This document shows positions 38,676 to 48,396 of a DNA stretch of 64,000 bases, one piece after another (the stretch's first letter is position 1; every line of letters starts with the position of its first letter). Both the position numbers and the translations under genes were made by a program. The stretch covers positions 1 to 64,000 of the forward strand of contig JALCQC010000006.1 of assembly GCA_022650895.1 (NCBI GenBank). The letters run 5' to 3'. The DNA comes from Bifidobacteriaceae bacterium. Lineage in GTDB: Bacteria > Actinomycetota > Actinomycetes > Actinomycetales > Bifidobacteriaceae. Below the pieces are notes generated by a model, which ran no database searches, was not told the DNA's origin, and saw only the letters and a list, made by a program, of their open reading frames with translations.

Positions 38676-39490
38676 CAGAGACCGAGCGGCCCGAACATGG
38701 CTTCACCGTCGCGACGGAGGCTTATCAGGGGCCGTTTGACGTTCTGCTGAGTCTCATCGCACGCCGCGAGCTCGAAGTCACACAACTCGCCCTCAGCGAC
38801 ATCACCGAGGAGTTCATCTCCTACGTCAGTGCGATGGATCTGGATTCTCATGCGGACGAGGCCTCGGAATTTCTCGTGGTGGCCTCCATTCTGGTGGAGG
38901 CAAAGAGCGCCGCTCTGCTGCCAGACTCGGAATCAAGCCCTGACGATGAACAAAGCCTTGAGGCTCTGCGGGAGCGGGATCTCCTTTTCGCTCGCCTGCT
39001 GCAATACAAGGCGTTCAAACAGGCAGGGGAGAGTCTCAGAGCCAGGTTTGCGCGGAATTCTGGCCGTTACGATCATCATCCACAGCTCTCCGATGCGGTG
39101 CAGCAGTTGTTGGAGCAGGTGCAGTGGACGCTCAGCCCCTATGACTTTGCCCTTCTTGCCGCACAGGTTTTCCGCAATGCACCTCCTCAGGAGGTGGCGC
39201 TGAAACAGCTGCATGTGCCGTTAGCGGATTTGCAGGAGGAATCGGAGAAGGTGCGGAAGGCACTTTCCGCACACCGCGGACACTCCGTCACCTTTGAGGA
39301 ACTCGTTGCCGACACCACCAACAAAGGTCAGGTGGTGGCCCGTTTCCTCAGTGTGCTGGCGTATTTCAAACAAGGATTCGTGCAGTTCAAGCAGGAGGCC
39401 CCCTTCGAACCGCTCCGGCTGCGGTGGGTCGCCACGGATGAGGAATTCGAGCGGTATGGTGACGTCGTGAAGACTCAAGATTTTGCCTGA
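38672..39490 (+). CDS. scpA: segregation and condensation protein A
   Basis: FDVLLSLIARRELEVTQLALSDITEEFISYV, between parA and scpB. Confidence 0.93.
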   Translation: MTETERPEHGFTVATEAYQGPFDVLLSLIARRELEVTQLALSDITEEFISYVSAMDLDSHADEASEFLVVASILVEAKSAALLPDSESSPDDEQSLEALRERDLLFARLLQYKAFKQAGESLRARFARNSGRYDHHPQLSDAVQQLLEQVQWTLSPYDFALLAAQVFRNAPPQEVALKQLHVPLADLQEESEKVRKALSAHRGHSVTFEELVADTTNKGQVVARFLSVLAYFKQGFVQFKQEAPFEPLRLRWVATDEEFERYGDVVKTQDFA

Positions 39491-39575
39491 ACCGAGAAAG
39501 ATCTTGAGCTGGGAAAGATCCCGAACTGAGGAAGATTGAGAAAGATGTGGAGTGAGGGAGGGGAGGAGAAGCCTG

Positions 39576-40247
39576 ATGTCCGGTGAAAATGACTACGCGG
39601 ATTTCGATGTCGAGGATTTCCCAGGAGGCTTGCGTGCCTGTCTGGAGGCAGTGCTGATGAGCGCGGAAGAACCACAGAAAGAACAGGATCTTTCACACTT
39701 CTTTCGTGCTTCCACCGATGAGATCCACGAGGCCTTGCTCGCACTCTCTCACGAGTACGACGAACAGAACCGTGGCTTTGAGCTTGTCTCCTCCGTTCGT
39801 GGGTGGCGCTATGTTTCGCGCGCCGCTTTCGAACCGGTCGTTGCGGCATGTGTGGCGGACAAGCAGACGAATCGTCTGTCTCAGGCAGCTTTGGAGGCGC
39901 TTGCCATCATCGCGTACAAGCAGCCGGTCACCAGAGCACAGGTTTCCTCCATCCGTGGTGTGAGCTCCGATGGGGTCATTCGTTCATTGCTTCTGCGGGG
40001 GCTTGTGGTGGAGATCGGGGAGACGGCGGAGACGCGTGCCCGCTTCCTGACGACCACCGATCTCTTCCTTGAGAAGATAGGCCTTCCCAGCGTGGACGAC
40101 CTACCTGCATTGGCACCTTTTCTGCCGGACCGCGACGATGCCCTTGACAATGCTCTTGACGATGACGCGAGCGCTTCTGAGCAAAGCAACGACACCGATG
40201 CCACAGAACCAAAGCAGGCTTACAACCGGTACTTCGATCATTTGTAA
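39576..40247 (+). CDS. scpB: segregation and condensation protein B
   Basis: LEALAIIAYKQPVTRAQVSSIRGVSSDGVIRSLLLRGLV. Confidence 0.94.
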   Translation: MSGENDYADFDVEDFPGGLRACLEAVLMSAEEPQKEQDLSHFFRASTDEIHEALLALSHEYDEQNRGFELVSSVRGWRYVSRAAFEPVVAACVADKQTNRLSQAALEALAIIAYKQPVTRAQVSSIRGVSSDGVIRSLLLRGLVVEIGETAETRARFLTTTDLFLEKIGLPSVDDLPALAPFLPDRDDALDNALDDDASASEQSNDTDATEPKQAYNRYFDHL

Positions 40248-40393
40248 ACCGTCAGTGGTTTTGCAAACCCTGTGATTTTGTAAGACGCCTGTAATAGAGT
40301 GACGGCGAAGGCAAAACGTCTTCGCCATTTCTGTTCATAAGGCATGCGTAGCTCTGCTTCGCAATGCTTTCAATACGGAAGGTCATCATACAA

Positions 40394-41758
40394 ATGAATA
40401 ATCATGGCACAGCGCACCCTTCTTCAGGTGCAACGGTCTCGTTGACGCGCAACCAGCGTCTGGATCGACTGTCTTTTAACAAAGCCCATGCAAAGCTTCT
40501 CACCGCTTCGGGAATCGGCTGGGCACTCGACGCGATGGATGTGGGACTCGTCTCCTTTATTGTGGCCGCCATCGCCACGGATCCGCACTTCATGCTCACC
40601 TCCTCCGAGAAATCATGGATTCTCTCCATCGGTTTCCTTGGCATGGCAATCGGCGCGTGGGTAGGCGGTCTTTTCGCCGATAAGTTCGGACGAAAGGAAG
40701 TCTTTACAGCCACCCTCATCATCTACGGGCTGGCGAACGGCCTCATGGCCGCATCTGTCTCGCTGCTGATGCTGCTCATCCTGCGCTTCGTGGTCGGGCT
40801 CGGACTGGGAGCCGAACTCCCCGTCGCCTCCACTCTTGTCAGCGAATTTTCTCCTGCGGCCCACCGGGGACGGATGACGGTTCTCCTCGAGTCCTTCTGG
40901 GCTCTTGGCTGGATTCTGTCGGCTGTCATCGGCTATTTCGTTGTGCCGAACTTCGGTGACAACGGCTGGCGCTGGGCGCTCCTCATCGGTGCACTGCCGA
41001 CGCTGTACGCCATCATCTCCCGCTTCCATCTGCCGGAATCGGTGCGCTTCCTGGAAGAACAGGGCAGGGATGCCGAAGCGGAAGCCTCCGTCCGTTACTT
41101 CGAGAAGGCCGGGGGAGTCGAGCCCGTTCCTTCCGCAAAAGCCGTTCCCCTTCCGAAAATCAAGGCGCGGGAACTTTTCTCGGCGGCCTACAGCAAGCGG
41201 ACGATCGCCATTTGGCTCACGTGGTTCTTCGTCAACTTCTCCTACTACGGAGCCTTCCTGTGGATGCCCTCGTTGCTGGCCGATCAATTTGGTTCTCTCA
41301 CCACCTCGTTCGGCTACGCTCTCATCATCTCCCTAGCACAGCTGCCCGGTTACTTCCTCGCCGCTTGGCTGGTGGAGAAGGTCGGCCGACGTGTCTGCCT
41401 TGTCAGCTTCCTCGCCGTGTCTGCAGTCTGCGCCGCCTTCTTCGCTCAGGCGAATTCGGTGGCGGCCGTCCTTGTGTGGGGCATGCTGCTTTCGGCGTCG
41501 AATCTCGGGGCGTGGGGTGTCTTGTACGCGGTGACTCCGGAGATTTACCCCACGCGGTTGCGTGGAACGGGTGCCGGTGCGGCCGCGGCCTTCGGACGTG
41601 TGGCCTCGATCGTGGCTCCGCTGCTTGTTCCTCTATTCCTGCAGTGGGGTGGGGGCTCCAAAACCCTGACGTTCGCGATTTTCGCCGGGTCCTTCGTTCT
41701 GGCCTGTGTCTTTTCCGCATTCCTTCCGGAAAAGCGTGGTGAGGTTCTGGAAGACTGA
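40394..41758 (+). CDS. MFS transporter
   Basis: 12-TM-type hydrophobicity, GGLFADKFGRKEVF, PEIYPTRLRGTGAGAAAAFGR. Confidence 0.9.
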   Translation: MNNHGTAHPSSGATVSLTRNQRLDRLSFNKAHAKLLTASGIGWALDAMDVGLVSFIVAAIATDPHFMLTSSEKSWILSIGFLGMAIGAWVGGLFADKFGRKEVFTATLIIYGLANGLMAASVSLLMLLILRFVVGLGLGAELPVASTLVSEFSPAAHRGRMTVLLESFWALGWILSAVIGYFVVPNFGDNGWRWALLIGALPTLYAIISRFHLPESVRFLEEQGRDAEAEASVRYFEKAGGVEPVPSAKAVPLPKIKARELFSAAYSKRTIAIWLTWFFVNFSYYGAFLWMPSLLADQFGSLTTSFGYALIISLAQLPGYFLAAWLVEKVGRRVCLVSFLAVSAVCAAFFAQANSVAAVLVWGMLLSASNLGAWGVLYAVTPEIYPTRLRGTGAGAAAAFGRVASIVAPLLVPLFLQWGGGSKTLTFAIFAGSFVLACVFSAFLPEKRGEVLED

Positions 41759-41800
41759 CGGCAGACTGCTGCTGAATCGATGGCGGAACGATTTCGCCAG

Positions 41801-41835
41801 AGCCGATGGTGGAACAGGGAACCCCACCATCGGCT
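41801..41835 (+). terminator. terminator hairpin after MFS gene
   Basis: AGCCGATGGTGG...CCACCATCGGCT 12-bp stem. Confidence 0.65.
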
Positions 41836-41999
41836 TAAATGTGTTCTTGGTCACAGCGAGAAAGCCTTGTTACCGGCCTGTTCTCTCCCTGCGATAAGTA
41901 CCATCGTAAAAAGTCGAGGAAGCTATGTAGTATTCTGAAGGTTTGTTATCTAGTAGTTCTGTATTTGTTTCAAATGCACCACAGTAAAGAGGTTGCCTT

Positions 42000-43934
42000 A
42001 TGGCAGTGCGCTCCGATATCCGTAACGTTGCAATCGTCGCCCATGTTGATCATGGCAAAACGACGCTTGTTGATGCGATGCTCAAGCAATCGCATGTTTT
42101 CTCGGAGAGGGAGAAAGTACCTGATCGAGTCATGGATTCCGGTGATCTTGAGCGTGAGAAGGGCATCACCATTCTCGCCAAGAACACGGCAGTGAAGTAT
42201 CAGGGACCCCTTGCTGCGAAACTCGGCGAGCCCGATGGCATCACCATCAACGTCGTCGATACCCCCGGCCACGCCGATTTCGGTGGCGAGGTTGAGCGCG
42301 GCATCTCCATGGTCGACGGTGTTGTCCTTCTCGTCGACGCCTCCGAAGGTCCGCTCCCGCAGACTCGTTTCGTGCTGCGCAAGGCACTTGAGGCAAAGCT
42401 TCCCGTCATCCTGGTCATCAACAAGACCGATCGCCCCGATGCCCGCATCGATGAGGTCGTTTCCGACACCTCCGATCTGCTGCTCGGCTTGGCGCAGGAT
42501 GTCTCCGAAGAGGGCATCGACCTTGACCTTGATTCCCTTCTGGACCTGCCCGTCATCTACGCGGCGGCGAAGGCCGGTCGCGCCTCCGTGAACCAGCCTG
42601 CCGATGGCACTGTTCCGGACAACGACAATCTTGAGCCTTTGTTTGAGTGCATTCTCAACAACATCCCCGCGCCTGAATATGACGAGGAAATGCCGCTTCA
42701 GGCTCATGTCGCCAACATCGACGCCTCCGACTTCCTTGGACGTCTTGGTCTTGTCCGCATCTACAACGGGACACTCGAGCAGGGTAAGACCTACGGCCTG
42801 TCTCGCGTGGACGGCTCCATCGAGAGCTTCAAGGTTTCCGAACTTCTGCGCACCGAGGGCTTGGAACGCGTTCCTACCCCATCCGCAGGACCCGGAGACA
42901 TCGTGGCCGTCGCAGGTGTGAACGACATCATGATCGGCGAAACGATTGTTGATCCTGATGACCCTCATCCGTTGCCTCTCATCCACGTTGACGATCCCGC
43001 GATCTCCATGACCTTCGGAACCAACGATTCTCCACTGGTCGGCACTGAGGGCAAGGATCACAAGCTCACCGCCCGCATGATCAAGGACCGTCTTGATCGC
43101 GAACTCATCGGAAACGTCTCCATCAAGGTGAAGCCGACCGAGCGCCCCGACGCCTGGGAGGTTCAGGGCCGTGGCGAACTGGCACTGGCCGTTCTGGCGG
43201 AGCAGATGCGCCGCGAAGGCTTCGAACTCACCGTCAGCCGTCCTCAGGTCGTCACCAAGGTTATCGATGGCAAGGTGAACGAGCCAATGGAGAACACCAC
43301 CATTGACGTCCCGCAGGAGTACATGGGCGCTGTCACGCAGCTCATGGCCGCCCGCAAGGGTCGCATGGACTCCATGACGAACCATGGCTCCGGTTGGGTT
43401 CGCCTCGAGTTCACGGTTCCTTCCCGTGGTCTCATCGGCTTCCGCACCCAGCTGCTCAGTGCCACGCGCGGAACCGGTATTTCCTCCTCCATCTCGGCGG
43501 GCTACGCTCCCTGGACAGGCGATATCAGCATTCGTCAGAATGGTTCCATGGTCTCCGATCGTCAAGGTACCGCAACCCCGTATGCCATGCAGCGCCTGCA
43601 GGCACGTGGAAACTTCTTCGTGCAGCCACAGTCGACGGTGTATGAGGGTCAGATCGTCGGCATCGGTAACAAGCCCGGTGACCTTGACGTCAACGTGACC
43701 CTTGAAAAGCACATGACGAACATGCGTTCCGCCACCGCCGACATTCTTGAGACTCTGACTCCTCCGATTCAGATGAGCCTTGAAGAGTCGCTCGACTTCG
43801 CCAACGACGATGAATGCGTCGAAGTCACGCCGGAGTCCGTGCGCGTTCGTAAGATCATTCTCGATCGCGATGCATGGTACAAGTGGCACGCACGTCAGCA
43901 CAGGGCTTCCCAGAAGCAAAAGCAGAATAAGTGA
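42000..43934 (+). CDS. typA: translational GTPase TypA/BipA
   Basis: [56 protein letters not shown]. Confidence 0.97.
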   Translation: MAVRSDIRNVAIVAHVDHGKTTLVDAMLKQSHVFSEREKVPDRVMDSGDLEREKGITILAKNTAVKYQGPLAAKLGEPDGITINVVDTPGHADFGGEVERGISMVDGVVLLVDASEGPLPQTRFVLRKALEAKLPVILVINKTDRPDARIDEVVSDTSDLLLGLAQDVSEEGIDLDLDSLLDLPVIYAAAKAGRASVNQPADGTVPDNDNLEPLFECILNNIPAPEYDEEMPLQAHVANIDASDFLGRLGLVRIYNGTLEQGKTYGLSRVDGSIESFKVSELLRTEGLERVPTPSAGPGDIVAVAGVNDIMIGETIVDPDDPHPLPLIHVDDPAISMTFGTNDSPLVGTEGKDHKLTARMIKDRLDRELIGNVSIKVKPTERPDAWEVQGRGELALAVLAEQMRREGFELTVSRPQVVTKVIDGKVNEPMENTTIDVPQEYMGAVTQLMAARKGRMDSMTNHGSGWVRLEFTVPSRGLIGFRTQLLSATRGTGISSSISAGYAPWTGDISIRQNGSMVSDRQGTATPYAMQRLQARGNFFVQPQSTVYEGQIVGIGNKPGDLDVNVTLEKHMTNMRSATADILETLTPPIQMSLEESLDFANDDECVEVTPESVRVRKIILDRDAWYKWHARQHRASQKQKQNK

Positions 43935-43987
43935 CGCTTCGGCGTACGTCGCCAACGCTGTCACAGCTGTCCTTGTGAAGTAGCACT

Positions 43988-44019
43988 CGACCCGCACCCC
44001 TTGATTGGGGTGCGGGTCG
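43988..44019 (+). terminator. terminator hairpin after typA
   Basis: CGACCCGCACCCC-ttgatt-GGGGTGCGGGTCG, 13-bp perfect stem. Confidence 0.75.
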
Positions 44020-44056
44020 TGCCATTCTTGAGGGAGTGGAAAAGGATGGAGGCAGT

Positions 44057-44575
44057 ATGAATTCCGTGCATAAGGAGAGTCAGTCTGCGCAGTCGGTGCC
44101 GGTGCGCCGCGAATGGCAACAGTCAGCCATGCCTGCGCGGCATCCCGTCCGCGATGTCCTCGTCATCGTTGTCTCTGCAGCGGTCTCAGGCGTCGTCGGC
44201 ACGGTGCTTCACCGTTCCGGGGCGGATCTCAACATTCCCTGGGGACTTCTCGCCGCTTTCGGGTTAATTTTCTTCAGCACGTGGCTGGCACGTCGGCGTG
44301 TCGGCGCCATCGGTGTGGGGTTCCATCTCATCTTCTGCAGTGCGGTGATCTGGGGACTGGCGCTGACGGAGGGACCGGGAGGCGATATCCTCGTTCCCGT
44401 GGCATCCGAGGCTTTTCTTACCTTCTTCAGTCAAAATGCTGGCTACATCTGGCTCTTCGGGTGCGTGCTGGTTCAGTTTGCAGTTCTTTTGTTCCCCCAC
44501 AGCTTCTTCGAGCCGGCAGTGGATGCTCCTGCACACGTCGTTCGCAGAGGCAGAGATAGGGTTGAAGAACGATGA
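44057..44575 (+). CDS. small membrane protein of unknown function
   Basis: Four hydrophobic segments; 4-nt overlap with pheA. Confidence 0.75.
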   Translation: MNSVHKESQSAQSVPVRREWQQSAMPARHPVRDVLVIVVSAAVSGVVGTVLHRSGADLNIPWGLLAAFGLIFFSTWLARRRVGAIGVGFHLIFCSAVIWGLALTEGPGGDILVPVASEAFLTFFSQNAGYIWLFGCVLVQFAVLLFPHSFFEPAVDAPAHVVRRGRDRVEER

Positions 44576-45537
44576 CGGCGCAGCGAACACAGCGAAAACT
44601 GCACTTTCTGGGTCCACTTGGCTCCTTCACCCATGCGGCGGCAGTTGAAAATCTTGCACGGTTCGAAGAGCGTTTCGGCGCCGAATTCACCCTGGTTTCG
44701 CACCGAACGGCTGCGGAGGTGTTCGCCGTCATCTCTCACACGGATGATTATGGGCTTCTGGCCTTTGAAAATAACGTCGAGGGCTATGTCGTTCCCAATC
44801 TTGATTCCCTCATCGATGCGGATGACGTGGTGGGGGTCGACAGGGTGGGTCTGCCCGTGGCCTTCGATGCCTTCACTCTTCCTCGGCACGCTGAATTGAG
44901 GGAAGTGGCGGCTCACCCCCATGGCTTGGCCCAGTGCAAAACCTTTGTGGAAAAAGCGGGATACACGGAGGTTCCCGCCACGTCCAATGCCGAGGCCTGT
45001 CAGCATCTCACCGAGCACAGGGTGGGTTTGGGCCCACGGATCTGCGGTGAGCTCTACGGTCTGGAGACGTTGGAACGCAACGTTCAGGACTATCAAGGCG
45101 CCCGCACTGATTTTCTACTTCTCTCGGGACGCGACAATGCGCAAAAATACCTGGCCCAGGCCCGCAGCGGGGGAGTCTCCCGGTTCGAGACCGTGCTGGC
45201 GTTTGTCCCGCTCAGCACGGGGCCGGGGGTTCTGGCCAACGCTCTTGACATCATGCGCGACTCAGGATTGAACATGACGAGTTTCATCTCGCGTCCCATC
45301 AAGGGGCATGACGGAACCTACAGTTTCATTGCCACTTTCGATGCCGCTCCCTGGCAGAAGCGTTTTGTCACAGCGGTGACGACCCTGTTGGAACGTGGCG
45401 ACTGGGTGCGTTCCCTGGCGGTGTACGAACGGCCGGAGCATGTGTCGCCTCCCGTCGAAACATGGATGCTTCCCACTGGAGGGGTGCGCGATGCACACGC
45501 TCCACAGGCGAACAGAGAATTGTTGTGGGGCGAATAA
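44572..45537 (+). CDS. pheA: prephenate dehydratase
   Basis: LGPLGSFTHAAAVENLARF, ENNVEGYV, ACT region GPGVLANALDIMRDSGLNMTSFISRPIKG. Confidence 0.93.
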   Translation: MTAQRTQRKLHFLGPLGSFTHAAAVENLARFEERFGAEFTLVSHRTAAEVFAVISHTDDYGLLAFENNVEGYVVPNLDSLIDADDVVGVDRVGLPVAFDAFTLPRHAELREVAAHPHGLAQCKTFVEKAGYTEVPATSNAEACQHLTEHRVGLGPRICGELYGLETLERNVQDYQGARTDFLLLSGRDNAQKYLAQARSGGVSRFETVLAFVPLSTGPGVLANALDIMRDSGLNMTSFISRPIKGHDGTYSFIATFDAAPWQKRFVTAVTTLLERGDWVRSLAVYERPEHVSPPVETWMLPTGGVRDAHAPQANRELLWGE

Positions 45538-45546
45538 GGAGCAAAA

Positions 45547-46692
45547 ATGCGCAATTTACATGATCACTCTCTCAGCGACATGCAGGCGACGGACCCTTCG
45601 TTGGCGTCGCCAATTTTGGTCAGTGCCCACAAGATCGCCATCGCGGGGCTGGGGCTTATCGGGGGATCCATTGCGCGGAGACTGGTGGAAAACCATCGAT
45701 TCGTGACGGCGTGGAACCATTCGACGCGTCCCTATGAGGCCGCACGTGGTCTGGGAATACAGTGCGTTGACTCTCTTGAGACCCTTGTCGCCGGAAATCC
45801 CGATGTTCTGATCCTGGCGTTGCCCCTCGAGGTGATGGGAGAGGCACTGTCTGTCATCGCGCCCTTGATCAAAAAAGGAACGACGTTGACGGATGTGGGC
45901 AGCGTGAAAGGTCCTGTCCGCGATGAGGTGAAAAAAGCGGGGCTCGAAGATCATTACGTTGGGGGTCACCCCATGGCAGGCAATGAACTTTCAGGTTTCG
46001 AAGCCTCCGACTCGGCATTACTCGAGGGCGCATTGTGGGCGCTCACTTTCGACGACCATACCGAATACTCTCGTTTTCTCACCATCGCCGACATGGTGAC
46101 GAAGGGCTTGAAGAACTCTGTCATCGCCATCGACGACACGACTCATGACCGTGCTGCAGCGCTCATCTCGCACATGCCGCATGTCGTGTCGACGGCGCTG
46201 GCGAATGAGCTGGTCGATGGTTCGTATGCGGCCCCGTCGATTGCCCTCGCTCTCATGGCAGGGTCGTGGAGAGACATGACCAGGGTGAGCCTCACAGATC
46301 CGCAGCGCACACGTGCCATGGTCGAGCTCGATGCAGCCAACGTCGCCCAGTTGCTTCATTCGATGGCGCAGCGCCTGGAGGATATGGCAATGTTGCTCAC
46401 CGAGGAGGAGAAGGAGGGGAAGGGGAGTGCTCAAATTCACGAGAAGGTGCAGGAGTTCTTCACCCGCTCGGACCCCTTCAGAAGTTACAAGCATAGGGTC
46501 GCAGCTGGCACGGCGGACTGCCCTCCCACGTCTCTCCTTCTGGAGGAGGGGAACTGGCGGCGTCAGCTCCTTGATTCGGCACTCAGGGGTGAGCGGGTGG
46601 TCGACTTTCTCACCACCCATGAGGCGCAGGTCATCAGGCGGCCTCTCTCGACGGAGGAGACGGAAAAGGCTTGCGCTCGGGAACAGGCTTGA
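45547..46692 (+). CDS. tyrA: prephenate dehydrogenase
   Basis: Rossmann KIAIAGLGLIGGSIARRLVEN, TDVGSVKGPV, GGHPMAGNELSGFEASD. Confidence 0.93.
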   Translation: MRNLHDHSLSDMQATDPSLASPILVSAHKIAIAGLGLIGGSIARRLVENHRFVTAWNHSTRPYEAARGLGIQCVDSLETLVAGNPDVLILALPLEVMGEALSVIAPLIKKGTTLTDVGSVKGPVRDEVKKAGLEDHYVGGHPMAGNELSGFEASDSALLEGALWALTFDDHTEYSRFLTIADMVTKGLKNSVIAIDDTTHDRAAALISHMPHVVSTALANELVDGSYAAPSIALALMAGSWRDMTRVSLTDPQRTRAMVELDAANVAQLLHSMAQRLEDMAMLLTEEEKEGKGSAQIHEKVQEFFTRSDPFRSYKHRVAAGTADCPPTSLLLEEGNWRRQLLDSALRGERVVDFLTTHEAQVIRRPLSTEETEKACAREQA

Positions 46693-46906
46693 TGATGACT
46701 ATTGAGTCCGAGTCCAGCCGCACGGTTTCTGCAGGGCGCGATCCGTCGCGTGAGGGATCACGGTCGAGAACGAGGGTCATGCCATCCCACGAACGGACAT
46801 GACCCAGGTAATCGGAATATTTCATACGGCCATCATGAGGATCGATTCCGGCCTTGGTTCGGACGACGATGCGCACTCCGCTGGGGATGGTTTCAGGAAG
46901 TCTCAT
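46634..46906 (-). CDS. small conserved hypothetical protein (possibly DUF6725)
   Basis: MRLPETIPSGVRIVVRTKAGIDPHDGRMKYSDYLGHVRSWDGMTLVLDRDPSRDGS...; 59-nt convergent overlap with tyrA. Confidence 0.7.
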   Translation of the reverse strand: MRLPETIPSGVRIVVRTKAGIDPHDGRMKYSDYLGHVRSWDGMTLVLDRDPSRDGSRPAETVRLDSDSIVIIKPVPERKPFPSPPSREAA

Positions 46907-46974
46907 AGAATCAGAGTAGAGCGCCGCCGGCACGGAAGACAGAGCGCCGTGTCAGGGAATGTAGGAGGAATGAA

Positions 46975-48009
46975 GTGACGGAACAGGCAAGGATCGACGA
47001 GGGGGACAGAAGCGATCTTCCCTCTGTGCCGTTACCGCCGTTGCCTGTCGAATGGTCTGGTCACGTGGAGGATTATCTCACTCATCTGCGTGTGAACCGC
47101 GGTCTGAGTGGCAACACCGTGAAGGCGTATGCATCGGACATTGAACAATGCCTTCGTCTTCTTCATCGGCGTGGAGTCGAGGATCTTTCGGAAGTGGATA
47201 TCCGCGAAATCCGTAGTTGGCTGGCACACGAATCCAGAACGTTGGCGGCATCGAGTCTTGCACGAAAAACGGTGGCCGTCCGTTCGTTTTTCACGTATCT
47301 GTTTGACCGTGGCATCATTCCCGCCAATCCTGCGGCGACTTTGATGACACCGCAGCTGAGCAAGCCGTTGCCCACGGTTCTAAACGAGGAGCAGGCGGGC
47401 CTCATGATGGACGATGCGGATGCCACTGCTGACGCCGCGGCCAGTACCGCCTTCTCCTCCGACGCCACAGGCGACGAGGAAACGAAAGTTTCTCCACGCA
47501 TTGTTGCCGAGCGGTTGCGAGACGCTGCCATGGTGGAACTTCTGTACGCCACGGGAATGCGTGTTGCCGAACTGACGGGCATCGACCTCAACGATATCGA
47601 TCTCGCTGCTCGAACCGTCAAGGTCCATGGAAAGGGAGATAAGGAGCGGGTAGTTCCCTTCGGAGCGCCTGCTGCGAAGGCGGTGGCGGAGTGGTTGGAG
47701 CGGGGCCGCGGCGAACTCGAAGCGAAGAATTCGGGACGAGCAGTGTTCCTTGGAGCTCGTGGAGGACGCATCAATCAGAGGCAAGTTCGGCAGGTTGTCC
47801 ACGAACAGGCGCGGCTCGCTGGGGTACCGGACATCGGTCCGCATGCGCTGCGTCACTCCGCAGCCACCCACCTGTTGGACGGGGGAGCGGACCTTCGTGA
47901 AGTCCAGGAGATGCTGGGACACTCTTCGCTGGCAACGACACAGCGCTACACTCATGTTTCCATTGAACAGCTGAGGGCACGCTACCGTCAGTCCTTCCCG
48001 CGCGCGTGA
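46975..48009 (+). CDS. xerC: tyrosine recombinase XerC
   Basis: LLYATGMRVAELTGIDLNDIDL, GPHALRHSAATHLLDGGADLREVQEMLGHSSLATTQRYTH. Confidence 0.93.
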   Translation: MTEQARIDEGDRSDLPSVPLPPLPVEWSGHVEDYLTHLRVNRGLSGNTVKAYASDIEQCLRLLHRRGVEDLSEVDIREIRSWLAHESRTLAASSLARKTVAVRSFFTYLFDRGIIPANPAATLMTPQLSKPLPTVLNEEQAGLMMDDADATADAAASTAFSSDATGDEETKVSPRIVAERLRDAAMVELLYATGMRVAELTGIDLNDIDLAARTVKVHGKGDKERVVPFGAPAAKAVAEWLERGRGELEAKNSGRAVFLGARGGRINQRQVRQVVHEQARLAGVPDIGPHALRHSAATHLLDGGADLREVQEMLGHSSLATTQRYTHVSIEQLRARYRQSFPRA

Positions 48010-48223
48010 AATCTCAGTGCAAAATCCCAGTGCATAAAGTCTTTCGGGTTGTGGGTGGCATCTAGTGCAGAAAATGCGGAGAATATGAGGAGAAATACGG
48101 CAGACAATCCTGTTGTTTTTCTGTGAATGACCACATTATGGACATTTTTGAGGATATTTCTTGTAGGAGCGCTGACGGTGTTTACTCGTTTGAAATCAAC
48201 GGGAACTAGCTTTTGACACACTT

Positions 48224-48351
48224 GTTAGCAGGTAATCGCGTTCGTTCGAACGAACGGACGCCCTTGCGCGATTGTCTCCCCTTCGGGGACAATAGAGCTA
48301 ACGGCGACGAGGCCTATCTCTTCAGAAGAGAGGTGGGATCATCGCTTTTTT
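48224..48351 (+). ncRNA. candidate structured leader RNA / attenuator or sRNA upstream of oppA
   Basis: GTTAGC(48224-48229)/GCTAAC(48297-48302); AATCGCG(48234-48240)/CGCGATT(48267-48273); 18-bp palindrome 48239-48256; TTGTC-CCC-cttc-GGG-GACAA hairpin; terminator stem 48304-48345 plus TTTTTT. Confidence 0.55.
48304..48351 (+). terminator. intrinsic terminator upstream of oppA
   Basis: GCGAcGA...TCaTCGC outer and CTCTT-cag-AAGAG inner pairing followed by six T. Confidence 0.65.
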
Positions 48352-48396
48352 AGTATTGGCTATTGTGCCTGTACGAAAACCATTTGAGGAGTAATT

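Noticed and set aside
41970-43997. 675-aa minus-strand ORF antisense to typA
   Set aside because: Shadow frame of a highly conserved gene; no domain logic.
48202-48226. SigH/R-type promoter GGAA-N18-GTT before the oppA leader
   Set aside because: Short degenerate motif expected by chance; no independent evidence.
48304-48351. T-box riboswitch suggested by AGAGGTGGGATCATCGC
   Set aside because: The segment is the 3' arm of the terminator and runs straight into the T-tract; no stem I specifier loop or AGGGTGGNACCGCG antiterminator upstream.
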